A DNA stretch of 64,000 nucleotides, taken from assembly GCF_041260155.1 (NCBI RefSeq), contig NC_091942.1, positions 6,944,001 to 7,008,000 of the forward strand. Direction: 5' to 3'. Every line of letters starts with the position of its first letter. Position 1 is the first letter of the stretch. This DNA is from Ptychodera flava. Lineage: Eukaryota; Hemichordata; Enteropneusta; Ptychoderidae. Both the position numbers and the translations under genes were made by a program. Below are positions 41,746 to 55,547 of the stretch, in pieces. A model generated the notes under the pieces. It saw nothing but the letters and a program-made list of their open reading frames with translations. It was not told where the DNA came from and did not search any database.

Positions 41746-43045
41746 CCAACTGCCTTTGGCATTAAATTGAAAACATTTTCCACATAAATTTTTTAAGTGA
41801 ACTGTCTATTAAATTATTATGATAGATACAAATTTCATAGGGCATCAAGATTATAACTAGATTAGAGTGTATCTTTCATGAGGCGAGACGTTGCAAAGTG
41901 ATATGCCGGCGCAGGGAAATATCCAGATTCCCATGGCGAAGCTTCAAAATGATCGGATTTACGAGTGGGTTTATTCTCTTAATCTCCGGCCTTTCCTCTC
42001 GGCAATTATCGGGGATGACGTATAAGCTGATGTGACAAATCTCCGCATTTCCTCGGTTGGCAGGGCGAATCTGCAAAGGTCAGAACTCGGCTGAGAACGA
42101 TAAGGAACTTCTGAGAATACTGATGAAATAATATATCAATATAGCTGAACAGAAATGAAACTTCAGGTATACACATGTGAGCCGTTAGCGTTTTATGCGT
42201 CTGCACTTGTATGGGCTAGACTTTGTTTTGTGTCTGTTGATATTGGTCCAGTTCACGAAAATGTCAAAGTCTGGGTTTTAGAGCTAAACATTGCTAACGC
42301 ACATTTTACCGAGGATATCCATTTCTCAGTCACAAAATGAGAATTTCCTGTCTCTGGCTCATTCTTTAAATCCGCTGAGACATCAATGTATATGACCTGG
42401 AGACATACAGTCTCACAGATAATTATGAAATCACAAAAAAATTTGTACAAGAAGACTTACAGTCCTAACGCGGAAAATTATCACTACCTAAATACAGCTG
42501 GGTTTTATCATCAGTTTCTTGAACAAAATGCAGTATTATCTTAAAAAATAATCTGCAAATGTATGTCTTATTCCTCATCAAAGCTGTACTTCACTGTAAT
42601 AGACATGCACATGTACATTACCAGTACAATTTAGGATTAGTTAAGTATCTGCAAATACCACAGAAAGCCATTTACATAATTGTGGAGTGAATTAAATTTG
42701 TGTATATATGTAATTCAAGTGTTTATGGGAGCCTGAGAATGCCAGAAATCTATGACTACATAGCTCTTATCAGAATGTTGATGACGACGATGGAAATGTT
42801 AATTTTATATAAATGATCATCTGCAGATAATTAAGCTAATAAAGAATAATAAACTCTAAATGTTAATTGCACTGTAATTCTCCAGTAGATTTGAAATTTT
42901 TAAAATTCAAGAGAGTAAAGCTGCGTTGCATGGGATGCACTCATCATGGTAAGATATGTAAACTTTCATAGTTGAATACTCTGCTCAACGTTAAGTTTTT
43001 GCAGGGAACTATGCTAACACTCCTGCTAACCAATCTGATAGGAAT

Positions 43046-43240
<195 letters not shown>

Positions 43241-43374
43241 TATGTTACTTTTAAGCTTAAACATGACAATAAAATGAAATTAAATTCATGAAATATTGAC
43301 CTATTCAATGTCTGTCACTGGTGTTTCTGTTCATTAAATTCAATTTTTTTTAAACATAATTTTGATGACAGGTA

Positions 43375-43593
43375 TTAACCCGTTGAGCACCAAAGTAAAT
43401 TTTTCTTACCTTTATAAAATAAAACCAATCAATTTTTCTCAGTTTTGCAAAAATTTTCACAAAAAACTTTTCCTAATGAAATGTGATGTTCATCTGTTCC
43501 TAAATTGTCAAAAAAAATTCAGAAAAATTCATAAAAATTGGTATAATGTTGCACTAAAATTTTGGTGGGAAATATTAGTGTTGAAAGGGTCAA
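43375..43593. mobile_element. piggyBac-type MITE (family P1), copy 3
   Basis: TTAACCCGTTGAGCACCAAA at the left and GTTGAAAGGGTCAA at the right. It aligns with the other two copies through the AT-rich centre and is the most diverged of the three. Confidence 0.65.
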
Positions 43594-44299
43594 TAATAAT
43601 GCAACAGAACTACATAATGATACATGTACTTACAAAAGTGCATAACTATAGCAACAGGATCACTGTCCATGTCGACAGTTCCAAAGTCCTCTTTTTGACA
43701 TCCCCCATGTCATGGAGGGTTCCAAATTGCTTTGAATCGCAGAACTCAATAAACTTCCTCCCCATTATGCATGTATGTGCATGTGGTTTATCAACGTTTA
43801 CAGAGAGACTTCAATGAGATAGAAAAATCCATAAAGCATGTGTACATGTCTTTCATATTCAATGATGAACATAATTTTCCTTTCCTGATAATATGTGATA
43901 GCATAAAGGTTTAGTATACACGATTAAGAAACTTTGATGTTTGTTATGTGTACACCATTAATCATTGCTAATATCTATATGATAATAATGCACAGTGACC
44001 CTAATGTGTTTCCTAGCCCATTGATTTACAAATATTCCTATCAGATTGGTTAAACTGTAATTAATGCTATATTTTATAACACTGTAACATATTTGCATCT
44101 GCCAATTTACTGATATTGCAACAAAGTATCATTTTCCTGTACATACACTTGCACTTAATAGTACATGCATACAGCTGAAGTGTTGACATTCATGAACAGT
44201 GATACTAATAGTGATAACAGTGATAAGGCTTGGGGAAACAACCTGTATCATATTTCTATTTGTGCAGACGTGAAACCGTGCGACAGGAAAGCAATACAC

Positions 44300-44670
44300 T
44301 TGTGGTATAAAACTCTATTTAGGGTACTGTATTATGCGCCTCTAAAGCGAAAACTTAAACTTTTGCTCAAACTTTCCATGAGCAAACTTTCAATCAAAAT
44401 CAATCAACATTGGGTATCACCTTGCAAATTTTAGTACTAGAAAAGCAAATTACAAAATTTAACAATTCTTAAAATCAAAATGGATGCCATCCCTATGATA
44501 TCTCTATAGGGGGAAATAAAATTCCCAATTTTCACAAAACTAAGTCGTTGAAAATTTTATTTACCTCATAAGCTTCAAAATAAGCCCAATAAGTGGTGGG
44601 CGGAAAGAATATTATAAAAGTTTGAGAGTCCAAATGTCTGTCCCCTGGGCGCATTATACCTTAAGATGTT
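44300..44670. repeat. Dispersed repeat, copy 2 (fragment of copy 3 at 45058-45140)
   Basis: Shares ordered segments with 29035-29395. The opening ACAAAACTCTATTTAAGGTA then CTGTATTATGCG recurs at 45066, followed by GCTCAAACTTTCC, so a third partial copy follows within 800 bp. Confidence 0.6.
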
Positions 44671-45599
44671 TCATAACTTTTTATGTCAACTCCCGAAGTT
44701 TGACACAATTAACTAAAATAAAGGCAAAACCAGGACCTTATACTGGGGCTCACAGATGAAGGACTTAATGCACAAAGTATCACTCACAAACTTTTCATAC
44801 AATGGTGTAATATTGAAGAGATCAAAATATTTTGACTGCCAAGCAATTGAAGAAAAAAGTATTGTTTCACCAATGTAAACTTCTTTAAATGAAATTTGCC
44901 AACATATGTGATCCTTAAATGCCATGTATACCTTTATGAACATCCTGGCATGGATATTGACTGCTATACTGAACATATTAGCTTGGACAAAAGCTATGCA
45001 TTTTTCCTTAAACATATGCCTTGTGAAAATAGATCCGGTCAGACAGTAATTTTTGTACACTTCTGGTACAAAACTCTATTTAAGGTACTGTATTATGCGT
45101 CTCTGCTCAAACTTTCCACGAGCAAACTTTCTTTCCAAATTTTTACATATGCCTTGTGGACAGTAATTTTTATACCAAGTATTTTTTGGGTAAACTTCTC
45201 CATAACGTCAGATTGTCAGCACTTTTAAAGCAACATTAGCTCACAGTTTTTATGTGTTTTCACTTTGTTTGTTTCTTTTTCTAATCCTCAAATCATAGGT
45301 AAAATATGCCCAGTGCATGTGTGGTAGTGTCAGATATGATTGCTGACAACAGAATTTCAGTCTGCGCACAAGAATTCATTTGTCAACAACAACATTGAAT
45401 ATACATGTAGTTATGTATCTAATTAACTTAAGGGAAACAAAAATTGAAATCCATTTGTTTTATATTAAATAAATAATGGAACTATTATCAAAAGTTCCAG
45501 CTACACTATCCGTTTAAAATCCTTGAAGTGCCGTTTTCTCTCAGACTCACTATCAGTATTTTTACCTGCCATGCCCAATAAGAATACAGAGTAAGAACG

Positions 45600-45918
45600 T
45601 TAAAGTGACAAAGTCACCCATTTTTTCATGAATTTTGTTTGATACGAGATTCTATTTATAGTGTAATTGACATGAACGAATGGGTGACCATGCATATATT
45701 CAACCCGGTTTTAGACACAATACATGAAACCACCACGAAAATGAATTAATGGTCATGACCATTAATTCATTCTCGCGATGGTTTCATTTATCTAAAACCG
45801 GGGTCAATATATATACATGGTCACCCATTCATTCAGTATATTTCAACATGTCAAACAATATAAATAGTATCTCATATCAAACAAAATTCATGAAAAATGG
45901 GCGACTTTGTCCCTTTAA
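45600..45918. mobile_element. Palindromic TTAA-flanked MITE (family K1), copy 2
   Basis: TTAAAGTGACAAAGTCACCC at the left and GGGCGACTTTGTCCCTTTAA at the right. Almost the whole 319 bp folds on itself (CATGAATTTTGTTTGATACG; AACCCGGTTTTAGACA with TCTAAAACCGGGGT; GGTCATGACC centre). More complete than copy 1 at 11389-11634, which lacks part of one inner arm. Confidence 0.8.
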
Positions 45919-47173
45919 TAGGCAAAGATTATGCTTTGAAACTTCATCATAATCAACATGCGGACAGAAAGCGGACAGAATGTATGCCATCTATCAAACT
46001 GACACTTGTGTGATGATCATTTCTGATTTATGCTTCTTACAAGGACACACAAGTGATTTCTGGATGCACCGTTTCATCAAGCTGTGGCTGTAATTGTGGG
46101 ATAATCATGACAGATGCGTTGCCTCTCCTTCACTATACTTGACTTGAACAGGAGCTCGAATTCCCAACCCACACATATTTTGTCCTTTGGGGGTTTGACA
46201 TTTTACAACTTGCCAATAGCTAACTGCGCTGCACACATGAAAAAAAAAGACAGATTAGAACAGCTAATTTCCTCTGTAGGTTCAGACTCAGTATTTGTAT
46301 CTCTGCTCTCTTCCTTGAAACTCTGAGGTCTCATCGGCCTAAAACTCACAGTGTAATATGTTTCATTTGAGGCCAGTGCCTGGCACGGAGGCTTGCTATC
46401 TCCCTTGGAGCACATTAAAGCTGAAAAACACATGTAAATTTGGGTATAGTAGCACCGAGACTGATTACTCAATTACAGCAAATCAAGTCTTGAAGAAAAG
46501 ATTGCAACTGATTGAATCCCTCCGGCTCTTTTCTCCACCACAATAGCTTCTCTTTTCCTTCACTCTGCCTCACTTAAACAGAATTTCACCGATATACACG
46601 AAATCAAATTGGACAAAAATGATTACTAAATTTCATAATTAGAAACACGATAAAGAGAAATACCTTGTGCTTAAAGCCAAGATGATGAGATCTTTTAGGG
46701 ATGTACAATACCTGAAACTCCAATTATGTGTTAATTTCATTCTACATATAGGAGTGTGGGCTCAATGAAAAAAAGTGCTAATACAGTAACGTGCCGTAGA
46801 GTAGGTAAATCGGAGGAAATATTTTTTTCTTTTTGTTGGCTATAAAGACCTATAAAAATGCATTGAAATTTACAGAATTTACTAGTATTTTGAATGCCTG
46901 TAACATCATTGAACACCAGGATTTCCTCCAACATTGTGGCAGTACAGCGATGTCAGGGGAAAGACTAGTCTGATAGGGGAAATTCTGTAAACCGAAGTCA
47001 CTGTTGTGGAGGGACCGTGCCAAAGTGACATTTTGTGATGTCACACTGGGGGAACATAAAGGTTTATGTATGTGTACGTGTGTATGCATACATGTATATA
47101 TATACCGGTATAAGTATACAGATGTTGTTGTGGGAAATTACAGTGCTCGTTGCTAAAGCACCATTATAAATTT

Positions 47174-47249
<76 letters not shown>
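47174..47249. repeat. Compound (TA)n-(GA)n microsatellite
   Basis: About 8 TA units followed by about 29 GA units with one CG and a phase break. Confidence 0.95.
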
Positions 47250-47252
<3 letters not shown>

Positions 47253-48654
47253 CATTGCAAAGAGTATATGTATTGTGACAGTTGAGTTCATAAAGACTAT
47301 CACAGCCTTATAACGGTACGTGTGTACAATAATATTAAAGCGTGTACATTAAGGATTGTCATATACTTGTTTTCAAATTTGCTAAATTTCTTTCCTATGA
47401 TCCACATTCAGGCCTAAACCCTACATATAGGGGTATAGGCCTGACAGGGCTTTGACCAAATAGATTTTGGAAATTCTTCCTATTGGTACGGTATTTTTTT
47501 GAACTCTGCATATTGGTCTTCAAACAGTCATTATCCTCAGGCAAATGCAATCTTTCGGAATTTCCAGCGGCAAACTTTTAGTCACACAGTTGTAGATGTT
47601 AAAAATTCTTCCTTATTCAGCATTGTAATACATCACAAAAATTGCAATGCAGGTGTATTTTATGACTGATTATTCTACAGTCACACAGTTCCATGACTTC
47701 AAGTCAACAGCTCTACCAGTACTTATGCGAAATACAAGCCAAGTTCTTCATTTTGTCTGTTGCAGCTTCTTATTCATTACTGTACAACATCAAACACTTA
47801 CTTGCAAAGGTTTCTAAACTCATCTAACCAGAGCCTTAAATTTCCTGTCATCAAATTGTTTTTTTTCTGTCTGGACTTAAAATTGCCTTTGCCATTTTTA
47901 AGAAGATTTGCTGGAATTATGATGATCTTCACAAATAGCTTGCATGCAGTGAAGATTACAAAGTACGTGCTAATAGTCTTATTGATGCTGGGGTACTTTC
48001 TCCTGGTTACCTGGCAACCTCCCTTCTCCATCCTCTGGTTGTCACGGAAATGCTGCCTCTGGCACCAGTTTGCCGAATACAAAACAACCGCAATTGACTA
48101 TAATAAGGATAGCATGAAAGGCTCAGTCAATAACATCTTTGAACAACACTCTGTACGTCCTTGCTCAATATTGCTTTTCCTCATAAGATTCTAAACCAAA
48201 GATGACCAGTAACTAGTCATGGGAGAGAAAAATAGACATCACAAAGTCATCTAAATAGTTTCTATGCACTAAGGTACTTATGGATCATAAATAAATAATT
48301 CATCACTATGATTACAGTCAATATGAAGTGAACTCGCAAATGCAGGCCAACCTCTGAGATTTGTCTGAAAAATGAGCACTAGTGTAATTTGTTTGAAATA
48401 TCTGATTCCCTCTTGTATTCAATAATTTATTAAAAATATTAACCCAACATGTTGTTATCCTCGTACTGGCTCCCCAACATAAAACCACATTGATTCATCT
48501 TTTTGAGTCTCAAAACACATTTCTGAGCAACTTACTACACAAGTAGTACAGGTGTTTTGCAGATTGTTGGTTAAATATACATTCAAAAAATACAATGTCA
48601 TTCATTCGGTGTAACTTTGAATAAATCAGAGTAACAGCTCATACAAGGGAATCG

Positions 48655-48800
48655 TAAATAAAATATCAATGCAATTAGACATGTACCTTTTTTGAAAAAA
48701 ATATTCACAAAATACCAATTTGCAATTTCACCACAATTTGTAAATATCTGAATCAAAACATCCCAAGGGTCCTATACTAATGTGAGCGTTGGGACCATTT
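48655..48800. repeat. Fragment of the tandem-repeat element family
   Basis: CAATGCAATTAGACATG, AATACCAATTTGCAATTTCA and CACCACAATTTG parallel the 3' repeat units at 36290 and 53940-54110. No termini seen, so a relic fragment. Confidence 0.45.
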
Positions 48801-50648
48801 TTAGAGAAGAGATTAAAAATTGTTTGGGACAATGGCACAGGATGATGATGAGATGAAATCAGCCAGTTTTACATGCTCTGCGTTGTTGGCAACAATGAAA
48901 ATAGCAGATGAAAGAACAAAATTCAGTTAGAGAAACTTTTTTAAGTTTACCAACTTAACAACAAGCTGGTGCATCAACATATCAGATGACATAATTTTAC
49001 AGTAATCTTTTAGATTATGTCAGAATTAATAAACTACTCTTGCTTAAATTGAAATTTAGCATTCTTTACCTTTTTTCAGAACTTTTGCAAAATTATTTTG
49101 AATTAAATATCATATAGCCTATCATAGAGATGGTACAAGGGTAAGTACTGATCTGCATACTGCGTAAATCACATTAATCCCTTTTCCGCAGATAAAATTA
49201 ATATTCAACTTTCCATCTGAAGGTTGATTTTTTATGCTTCAGTTAAAAATTAATACATTGTGCAAATCCCAGCACTAGACGTCGGGAAGGATATTAAATA
49301 TAAATGAGGATACATTAATAATTTAAGCAAAGTTGTAGCATTTTCAAGACTGGAAATGACAACATAATGAGAATATAATTTTCCTTATCAGCACGTCTAC
49401 AATCTGTGGGTGCAGTGGGGGATGTGTGAGTTTATCATTTATGAGAGTTAATCAAGTGAGAAATACTGAAATGTCGCATGTTTGTACTGTCACAAAGAAA
49501 TCCATGGCATGATAATATTGTAAAGAAATCATTTTATCATATTGAGATACACTGCAACATCATTAATGGCATTATACTGGGCTATGCGCTTGGCCTGTTA
49601 CCTACTTTAGCTAAACTTGCAATACGTAGAAACATAACTGATGTACCAGTAATAAAGACCTAACAGTTAGACGATGATCTTGACACATAGATTTTAAGAC
49701 CTTTTTACACTCCTTTAACTCTGATCGCAGTTTTTTCCCAGATGATAAAAGCTCCCTTGCTGGTGTGAATACTAAATTTAATATTCAAATATGCTGAGAG
49801 CTAATTTGAAAACACACAGCTCTTGATCAGTGCTATGGTAATTTTTTTGAGTTGAAGGATGGCCACAGGCGAATTAGACATTATTTGTGTTGATTTTTCC
49901 TATTATGATTATAAATAAATTATGAATATTAGTAAATTATAATATGAATGTTACAGAATAATAAAACCTTTTTTACAATCAATATTGTCTATTTTGTGTA
50001 ACCTTCTGGAAACCCCATTGTTATAATTATGATCATTAATAAATTATGATTATGATTAATGAAGTCATATTTTACACACTTTTATCTGCTTATGTAAACA
50101 ACCATCTGGAAACCTTTATTTGATTCATAATCTATGCAAAAATATACAAATGACACCATTATCCATGTTTAGTCATAGACTGAACAATACAGTATAATCT
50201 GCTTTGGCTTTCAATTTTTAACATCCATTAATATCAGCTTCAACTCTGAAATGAGAATAAAACTTACATCTCTAAAGTGCCAATGTTTAATATTTTTCTT
50301 GCATAAATAAGTTCTGCTGCCCAGAAACTATTCTGAGCTTCGGTTTCTCACGATGACATCCCAGTCGGAGAAAACTGATCGTTGCATGTGAAACACACAG
50401 TTAGCGTTGGTTCCTCAATTGATTACTTTCAAGATTTATTTTCATCAGTTGACATAAATGCACAGAGCCCTAATTGCGTAATAATTGTGAGAGATTCTTT
50501 GGCTCCTCAAGCACAGGTGGACGCCGGAAAACTGGCATCTTGTAAATCTGGAAGATTCACTGCCTGATTTCAATCTTACCAATATAAGGTGTTAAAATGA
50601 AAAAATTCCTTGTCTGGGAACATTATCATACTTGTTTCTGGTTATTGC
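48801..50648. other. AT-rich intergenic or intronic stretch, nothing recognised
   Basis: Short ORFs only, with no domain, splice context or repeat termini seen. It may lie within the oxygenase gene. Confidence 0.4.
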
Positions 50649-52179
50649 TTAAAGCGCAGTGGTCGTCGCGCCGCGCTTGCGTGGTTTTTTTGTTGATAAA
50701 CATAAATTTTTGTAAACATAAGTCTTCTCAACTTCAATAGGAGTGAGATGGGAGCAGTCCCCCACTTTGTTAAGGCCTTTGTAAGACTCAACATCATGCA
50801 ATAGTAAAATATTAAGATCGGAAACGAACTTCAGTGGTATAAACTCGTGTAGAGCTACGAACATTGGGACACTACACTCAGCACATTATGTCGCTGAGTT
50901 CACTGTACGCAGACACAGTGAACAAAAAGCTTTGATCGCGCGCGATCACGCTGGTTATACACAATGCTGTGTACAGTACAGTGAACATAACTAAAATGAT
51001 CAACATTGCCTATATATGTAGACCAGCAACAAGCACAATGCCTAACACAAAAATTACACTCAAGTCCATGATCGGCTAGCCTGAGCAGGACACGGGAGAT
51101 GTTGTTGGGAGACGGTCACCGCGTTGACGTACACGGATATAGAGAATCCGGTCCCACAACGTACCGGCCGGCCCGCGACGACTTGGCCCACAACCAACTG
51201 TTGATCACCATGTCTTACTTCTCCTAGTATTACGTGGTAAGAAATAGTAAATGTCAGGAAACAATAGACAAAACGAGCGGGTTTTCGCGGCATTTGGCAG
51301 GAAAATTGCACGGCATACACCGTGCATAGACGTATCGAGAGATCCTGTGCCCCGGCCTGTGCACGGTCATGGCAGTGATCCAACCGCTAGCTGGTGTAGG
51401 CCTACCGGTGCTGGGCAAACTTCGTTGTTGTACCTCCTGATTGCCGGGTAGGTCTGAATCCTCTTTCAAGTGAGATAACCTCCACATAACAAGAAGACCT
51501 ATGAAGGGTCCTTCGCTTGACTTGATACCTGTACTCAGAATTCTCGTTTGCACCCCAAAACGGGGTAAACTTTGTTGTAGTTGAGTTGGATTCTCCACAG
51601 CCGAGTGTAGCGCGCCATATACCCGGTTTGACACGGACGTTCATAAAGACCACGGAACGGAACAGATGCAGAGATGCTTCTTGCTGCAGCGGGCATTGCT
51701 CTACGAGCTGTAGATTTCTGAAGTTTGAGTTGTTGTCTTTGTACAACTTGTTGTACTCCTGTCGGGCCTCTTTAAATGAAAGCTCTCGTCCTTGCTAGCG
51801 ATGTCGAAAACTAGAGCCCGGTCGTTGATAGTCTGTTGGCGTATACATGCGTACGTGCTAGCTCTATGGCTCGAGCGATAACAGTAGCCAAGCCCCATTC
51901 AACTGATTCAAGAAAATTATGAGCAAATGTGATCTCAATCCAGCGTGCAATTATAATTGTTCAATATTCAGCAGATATTTAACTTAGATTAATTGACCTT
52001 TTATTGCGTGTTACATTTGGTTAGTTGGTATGCTTGTGACAGATCAGCCGCCATTTTAACAAGCGGCAATATCGCAAACATTACAATCAACCTGTAACAT
52101 GTGCGGCGTTCTTGGCTTTGTTTACAACAGAGGGGGACCCCCTCAGGAGGATGCGCAGCGCGCGACCACTGCGCTTTAA
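50649..52179. mobile_element. GC-rich 1.5-kb TTAA-flanked element
   Basis: TTAA then AGCGCAGTGGTCGTCGCG at the left; CGCGCGACCACTGCGCT then TTAA at the right. The terminal 13 bp are perfect inverted repeats. TTAA with AG...CT ends is compatible with Kolobok. The interior (50900-51900) is the most CpG-rich part of this half of the window and has several overlapping ORFs of 65-126 codons on the minus strand. None shows a domain, so a transposase remnant cannot be claimed. Confidence 0.7.
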
Positions 52180-52639
52180 TTCACGGGGACGGAGTGTAAT
52201 TATGATTTCTCTGTTCAGCTGCTGGATATCAGTACTTTTTTGTATAGTGTACAACATAGTTGTATTGGTTTAGTCATTTGTGCAAAATACCATGTAGCTT
52301 CCTTGTAATTTTGACAAGGATGGAAATATGAACTGAAAAAATCCCATTAAATATTGCCATAAAGCTAACATGAGAAAGTTGCACGACATACAGAAGAGCT
52401 GTTCTATTGAACCACTTTTGTCAATGGCAAAATGACATCAAGATATCATATATAGTCTTCATATTAAGCCTCTTCCCTTACCAAATCTGCTGACCGGAAA
52501 GTGCCCGGTATGTGGCCGGTATCTGCCCGGAAAGTGCCCGGTTTGTGCCTGGTATTATTGCCCGGTTGCGGCCGGTTATGGCCAAAAACGGTCTAAACCG
52601 GGCGCCCATTCAGTGCCCGTGTAAAACAAGCGACCTAGC

Positions 52640-54305
52640 GGCCGATATAGCTCCGCTGTGTTTATGTAGAGAATAACTATTTTTGACACATGTTGATGAA
52701 GAAGGAGGAAATCTTTGATAGCTCAATGCAGTGGCCAGAAAAAAGTGGCTAAAATAAGCTGCAAAAATACACAATTGAAGATTTCATCATACTTTGAATA
52801 TATCACATCGGATCATCCCTAGGAACATGTCAACCAAAGCTATCTGATGAGTAGTGTTTTGAGAATAAAATTTTCTGACCAAAAATGGCAACAATTGCCC
52901 CCCAAAATAAAATTGCAGATTTCATCATAATTTCAAAAGATCAAATTTAGTTCATCTATAGAAACCTGTATACCAAATTTCAAAGCTGTTAGACCAGTAC
53001 TTTTTGAGAAACACATATTTTGACCAAAAATGGAAAAATTGCCCCAAAATTCAAAATTGCAGATTTTCATCATTATTTCAATAAATATCATGTAGTTCAT
53101 CTATGGAAACCTGTATACCAAATTTCAAAGCTATCAGATGAGCAGTTTTGAAATACACATTTTTTGACCTAAAATTGCAAAAATTGCCCCAAAAATACAA
53201 AACAACAGATTTCAAGAGAAATTAAATATATATTACTTAGCTCATCTGTACATCTGTATACCAAATTTCAAAGCTATCAGACACAGACAGTACTTTTTGA
53301 GAAACACGTTTTTTTGACCAAAAATGGCAAAATTGCCCCAAAATTACAAAATTGCAGATTTCATCATAATTTCTACAAATATCATTAAGGTGATCTGTAG
53401 GAACCTGTATACTAAATTTGCAAAGCTATCAGATGAGTACTTTTGGAAATACACATTTTTTGACCAAAAATGGCAAAAATTGCCCCAAAATACAAAATTG
53501 CAGATTTCATCATAATTTCAATGCATATCATTTAGTTCATGTGTAGGACCTCTATACTCAAATTTCAAAGCTATCAGATGAGTAGTTTTGGAAATACACA
53601 TTTTTTGACCAAAAATGGCAAAAATTGCCCCAAAAATACAAAATTACAGATTTCATCAGAAATTCAATATATATTACTTAGTGCATCTATAGAAACCTGT
53701 ATACCAAATTTCAAAACTATCAGACCAGTACTTTTTGAGAAATACATTTTTTGACCAAAAATGGCAAAAATTGCCTTAAAAATGCAAATTTGCAATTTTC
53801 TGCACAATTTGAACAAATCTGAAATAGATCATCCCTAGGGACATATGTACCAAATATCAAAGCTATCTGACTGGTAGTTTTGAAGAAGAAGATTTTTAAA
53901 GATTTTTTTACCAAAAATGACAAAAATTGCCTTAAAAATAAAAATATGCAAATTTCACCACGATTTGAACAAATCTGACTGAAGTCACCCTAAGTAAACT
54001 GCATATCAAATTTCAAAGCAATCGGACAAGCGGTTTCAGAGAAGAAGATTTTTTTACCAAAAACACCAAAAAATGCCCCAAAAATACAAATATGCAAATT
54101 TCACCACGATTTGAACAAACTTAAGTGAGGTCACCCCAAGTGAACTGCATATAAAATTTCAAAGCAATTGGACTTGCGGTTTCAGAGGAGAAGGCAATTG
54201 TTGACGGACGACGACGACGACGACGGACGACGGACGACGACGGACGACGACGGAAAAATCAACCTATTTGATAAGCTCCGCGTCGCTGACAGCGGAGCTA
54301 AAAAT
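52640..54305. mobile_element. Tandem-repeat-bearing element, copy 2 (Helentron/HINE- or pearl-like)
   Basis: Begins CGATATAGCTCCGCTGTG. Ends in a hairpin, AGCTCCGC-(10 nt)-GCGGAGCT at about 54273-54299, followed by AAAAA. Nine units with ACCAAAAATGGCAAAAATTG as landmark lie near 52876, 53023, 53165, 53315, 53460, 53605, 53752, 53905 and 54055, a period of about 147 bp. A (GACGAC)n run precedes the 3' hairpin. Short end repeats, a 3' stem-loop and a central tandem array are the plan of HINE/pearl-type Helitron derivatives; this family call is inference. It splits the host minisatellite. Confidence 0.75.
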
Positions 54306-54385
54306 AAAGTTTATAATGGTGACTGGAAGATGACCGGTTGTGGCAAAAAAAAACGGTCATATAAAACGGTCATCCATTTGTTTCT

Positions 54386-54960
54386 GTGACCAGAAAGTGC
54401 CCGGTTATGGCCAAAAACGGTCAGAAAACGGGCGCACGGCTTATGCCCGGTTTTGCGTTGGTGACCGGAAAGTGCCTGGTATTGGAAAACAAAAATGGCG
54501 CCCGTTTTATGCCCGTTTTTTTTTATATGACCGGAAAGTGCCCGGTTATGGCCAAAAACGGTCAGAAAACGGGCGCACGGCTTATGTCCGGTTTTGCGTT
54601 GGTGACCGGAAAGTGCCTGGTATTGAAAAACAAAAATGGCGCCTGTTTTATGCCCGTTTTTATGACCGGAAAGTGCCTGGTTATGGCCAAAAACGGTCAG
54701 AAAACGGGCGCACGGCTTATGCCCGGTTTTGCTTTGGTGACCGGAAAGTGCCTGGTATTGGAAAACAAAAATGGCGCCCGTTTTATGCCCGTTTTTATGA
54801 CCGGAAAGTGCCTGGTTATGGCCAAAAACGGTCATAAAACGGGCGCACGGCTTATGCCCGTTTTTTTGTTGGTGACCGGAAAGTGCCTGGTAATGGAAAA
54901 GAAAACTGGTGCCCGTTTTATGCCCGTTTTTTTCCTATGACTGGAAAGCGCCCGGCAAAT
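54386..54960. repeat. Two-part higher-order minisatellite, period 135-141 bp
   Basis: Units start at TGACC near 54387, 54528, 54663, 54798 and a partial at 54937. Each has part A (ACCGGAAAGTGCCCGGTTAT, GGCCAAAAACGGTCAGAAAA, CGGGCGCACGGCTTATG) and part B (ACCGGAAAGTGCCTGGTATT, AAAATGGCGCCCGTTTTATG). Because 135 and 141 are multiples of three and the unit has few stops, ORFs of 165-184 codons run through on both strands; these are not credible genes. Confidence 0.9.
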
Positions 54961-55547
54961 TATTTTGCATGTTACTGCACCTTTGCTGAAACTACACACG
55001 CAAAATTTCCTTCATAAGATTAAGTTGGCATGATTCCATAGTAGTCAGCTCCGGAATAAACTTTTACTAATTTCAGCAACAGAAAGAAAACTAAATACAT
55101 TATTAAATAGATGAGAGATACTGAAAACAAAAGAAGCAACAAAATTAAGCGACAGCAAAATTTCTTGTATTGTACAAGTTTCATCATTTTTATCTTCTGC
55201 AACAATATAATAAGTTCAGATCAGTGACAGATATGTACACAGATGTTGTAAAATCACGTGTGTAGACATGGCTAATGTCAGTGACACAGTTAAGAATGAA
55301 AACCTGACAAATCTTAAGGCCGATTGTGGACAGCACAAGATGTGTTTTATCCAACTAAGCTCTGAAATACCAGCTTCACAAGAAACAATGGTCAGCGCAA
55401 ATAAAGTTATTGTTTCATATAAAAAAGACAACAGAGAAAAAAAGTTTAAATTTAAATTGTGGTATGATTTATTTTATATGCCACGTTCATTTCATGCCAC
55501 ATAAGTGTCTTCAAGAGATTTTCTTTTGACCCAAGAAGTTTCATGTA

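Noticed and set aside
47760-48194. 144-codon plus-strand ORF with hydrophobic segments
   Set aside because: No recognisable domain or splice context; the opposite strand has an equally plausible short exon, so neither is annotated.
51060-51900. Minus-strand ORFs, one with a signal-peptide-like start (MPRKPARFVYCFLTFTISYH)
   Set aside because: They lie wholly inside the TTAA-bounded GC-rich element and no frame shows a recognisable domain, so use as the oxygenase first exon is unsupported.
54311-54940. Overlapping ORFs of 165-184 codons on both strands
   Set aside because: They run through a minisatellite whose period is a multiple of three; no start context, domain or splice support.
55020-55205. 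Minus-strand 61-codon ORF with long hydrophobic runs
   Set aside because: AT-rich DNA gives hydrophobic translations easily; no splice sites or partner exon found.
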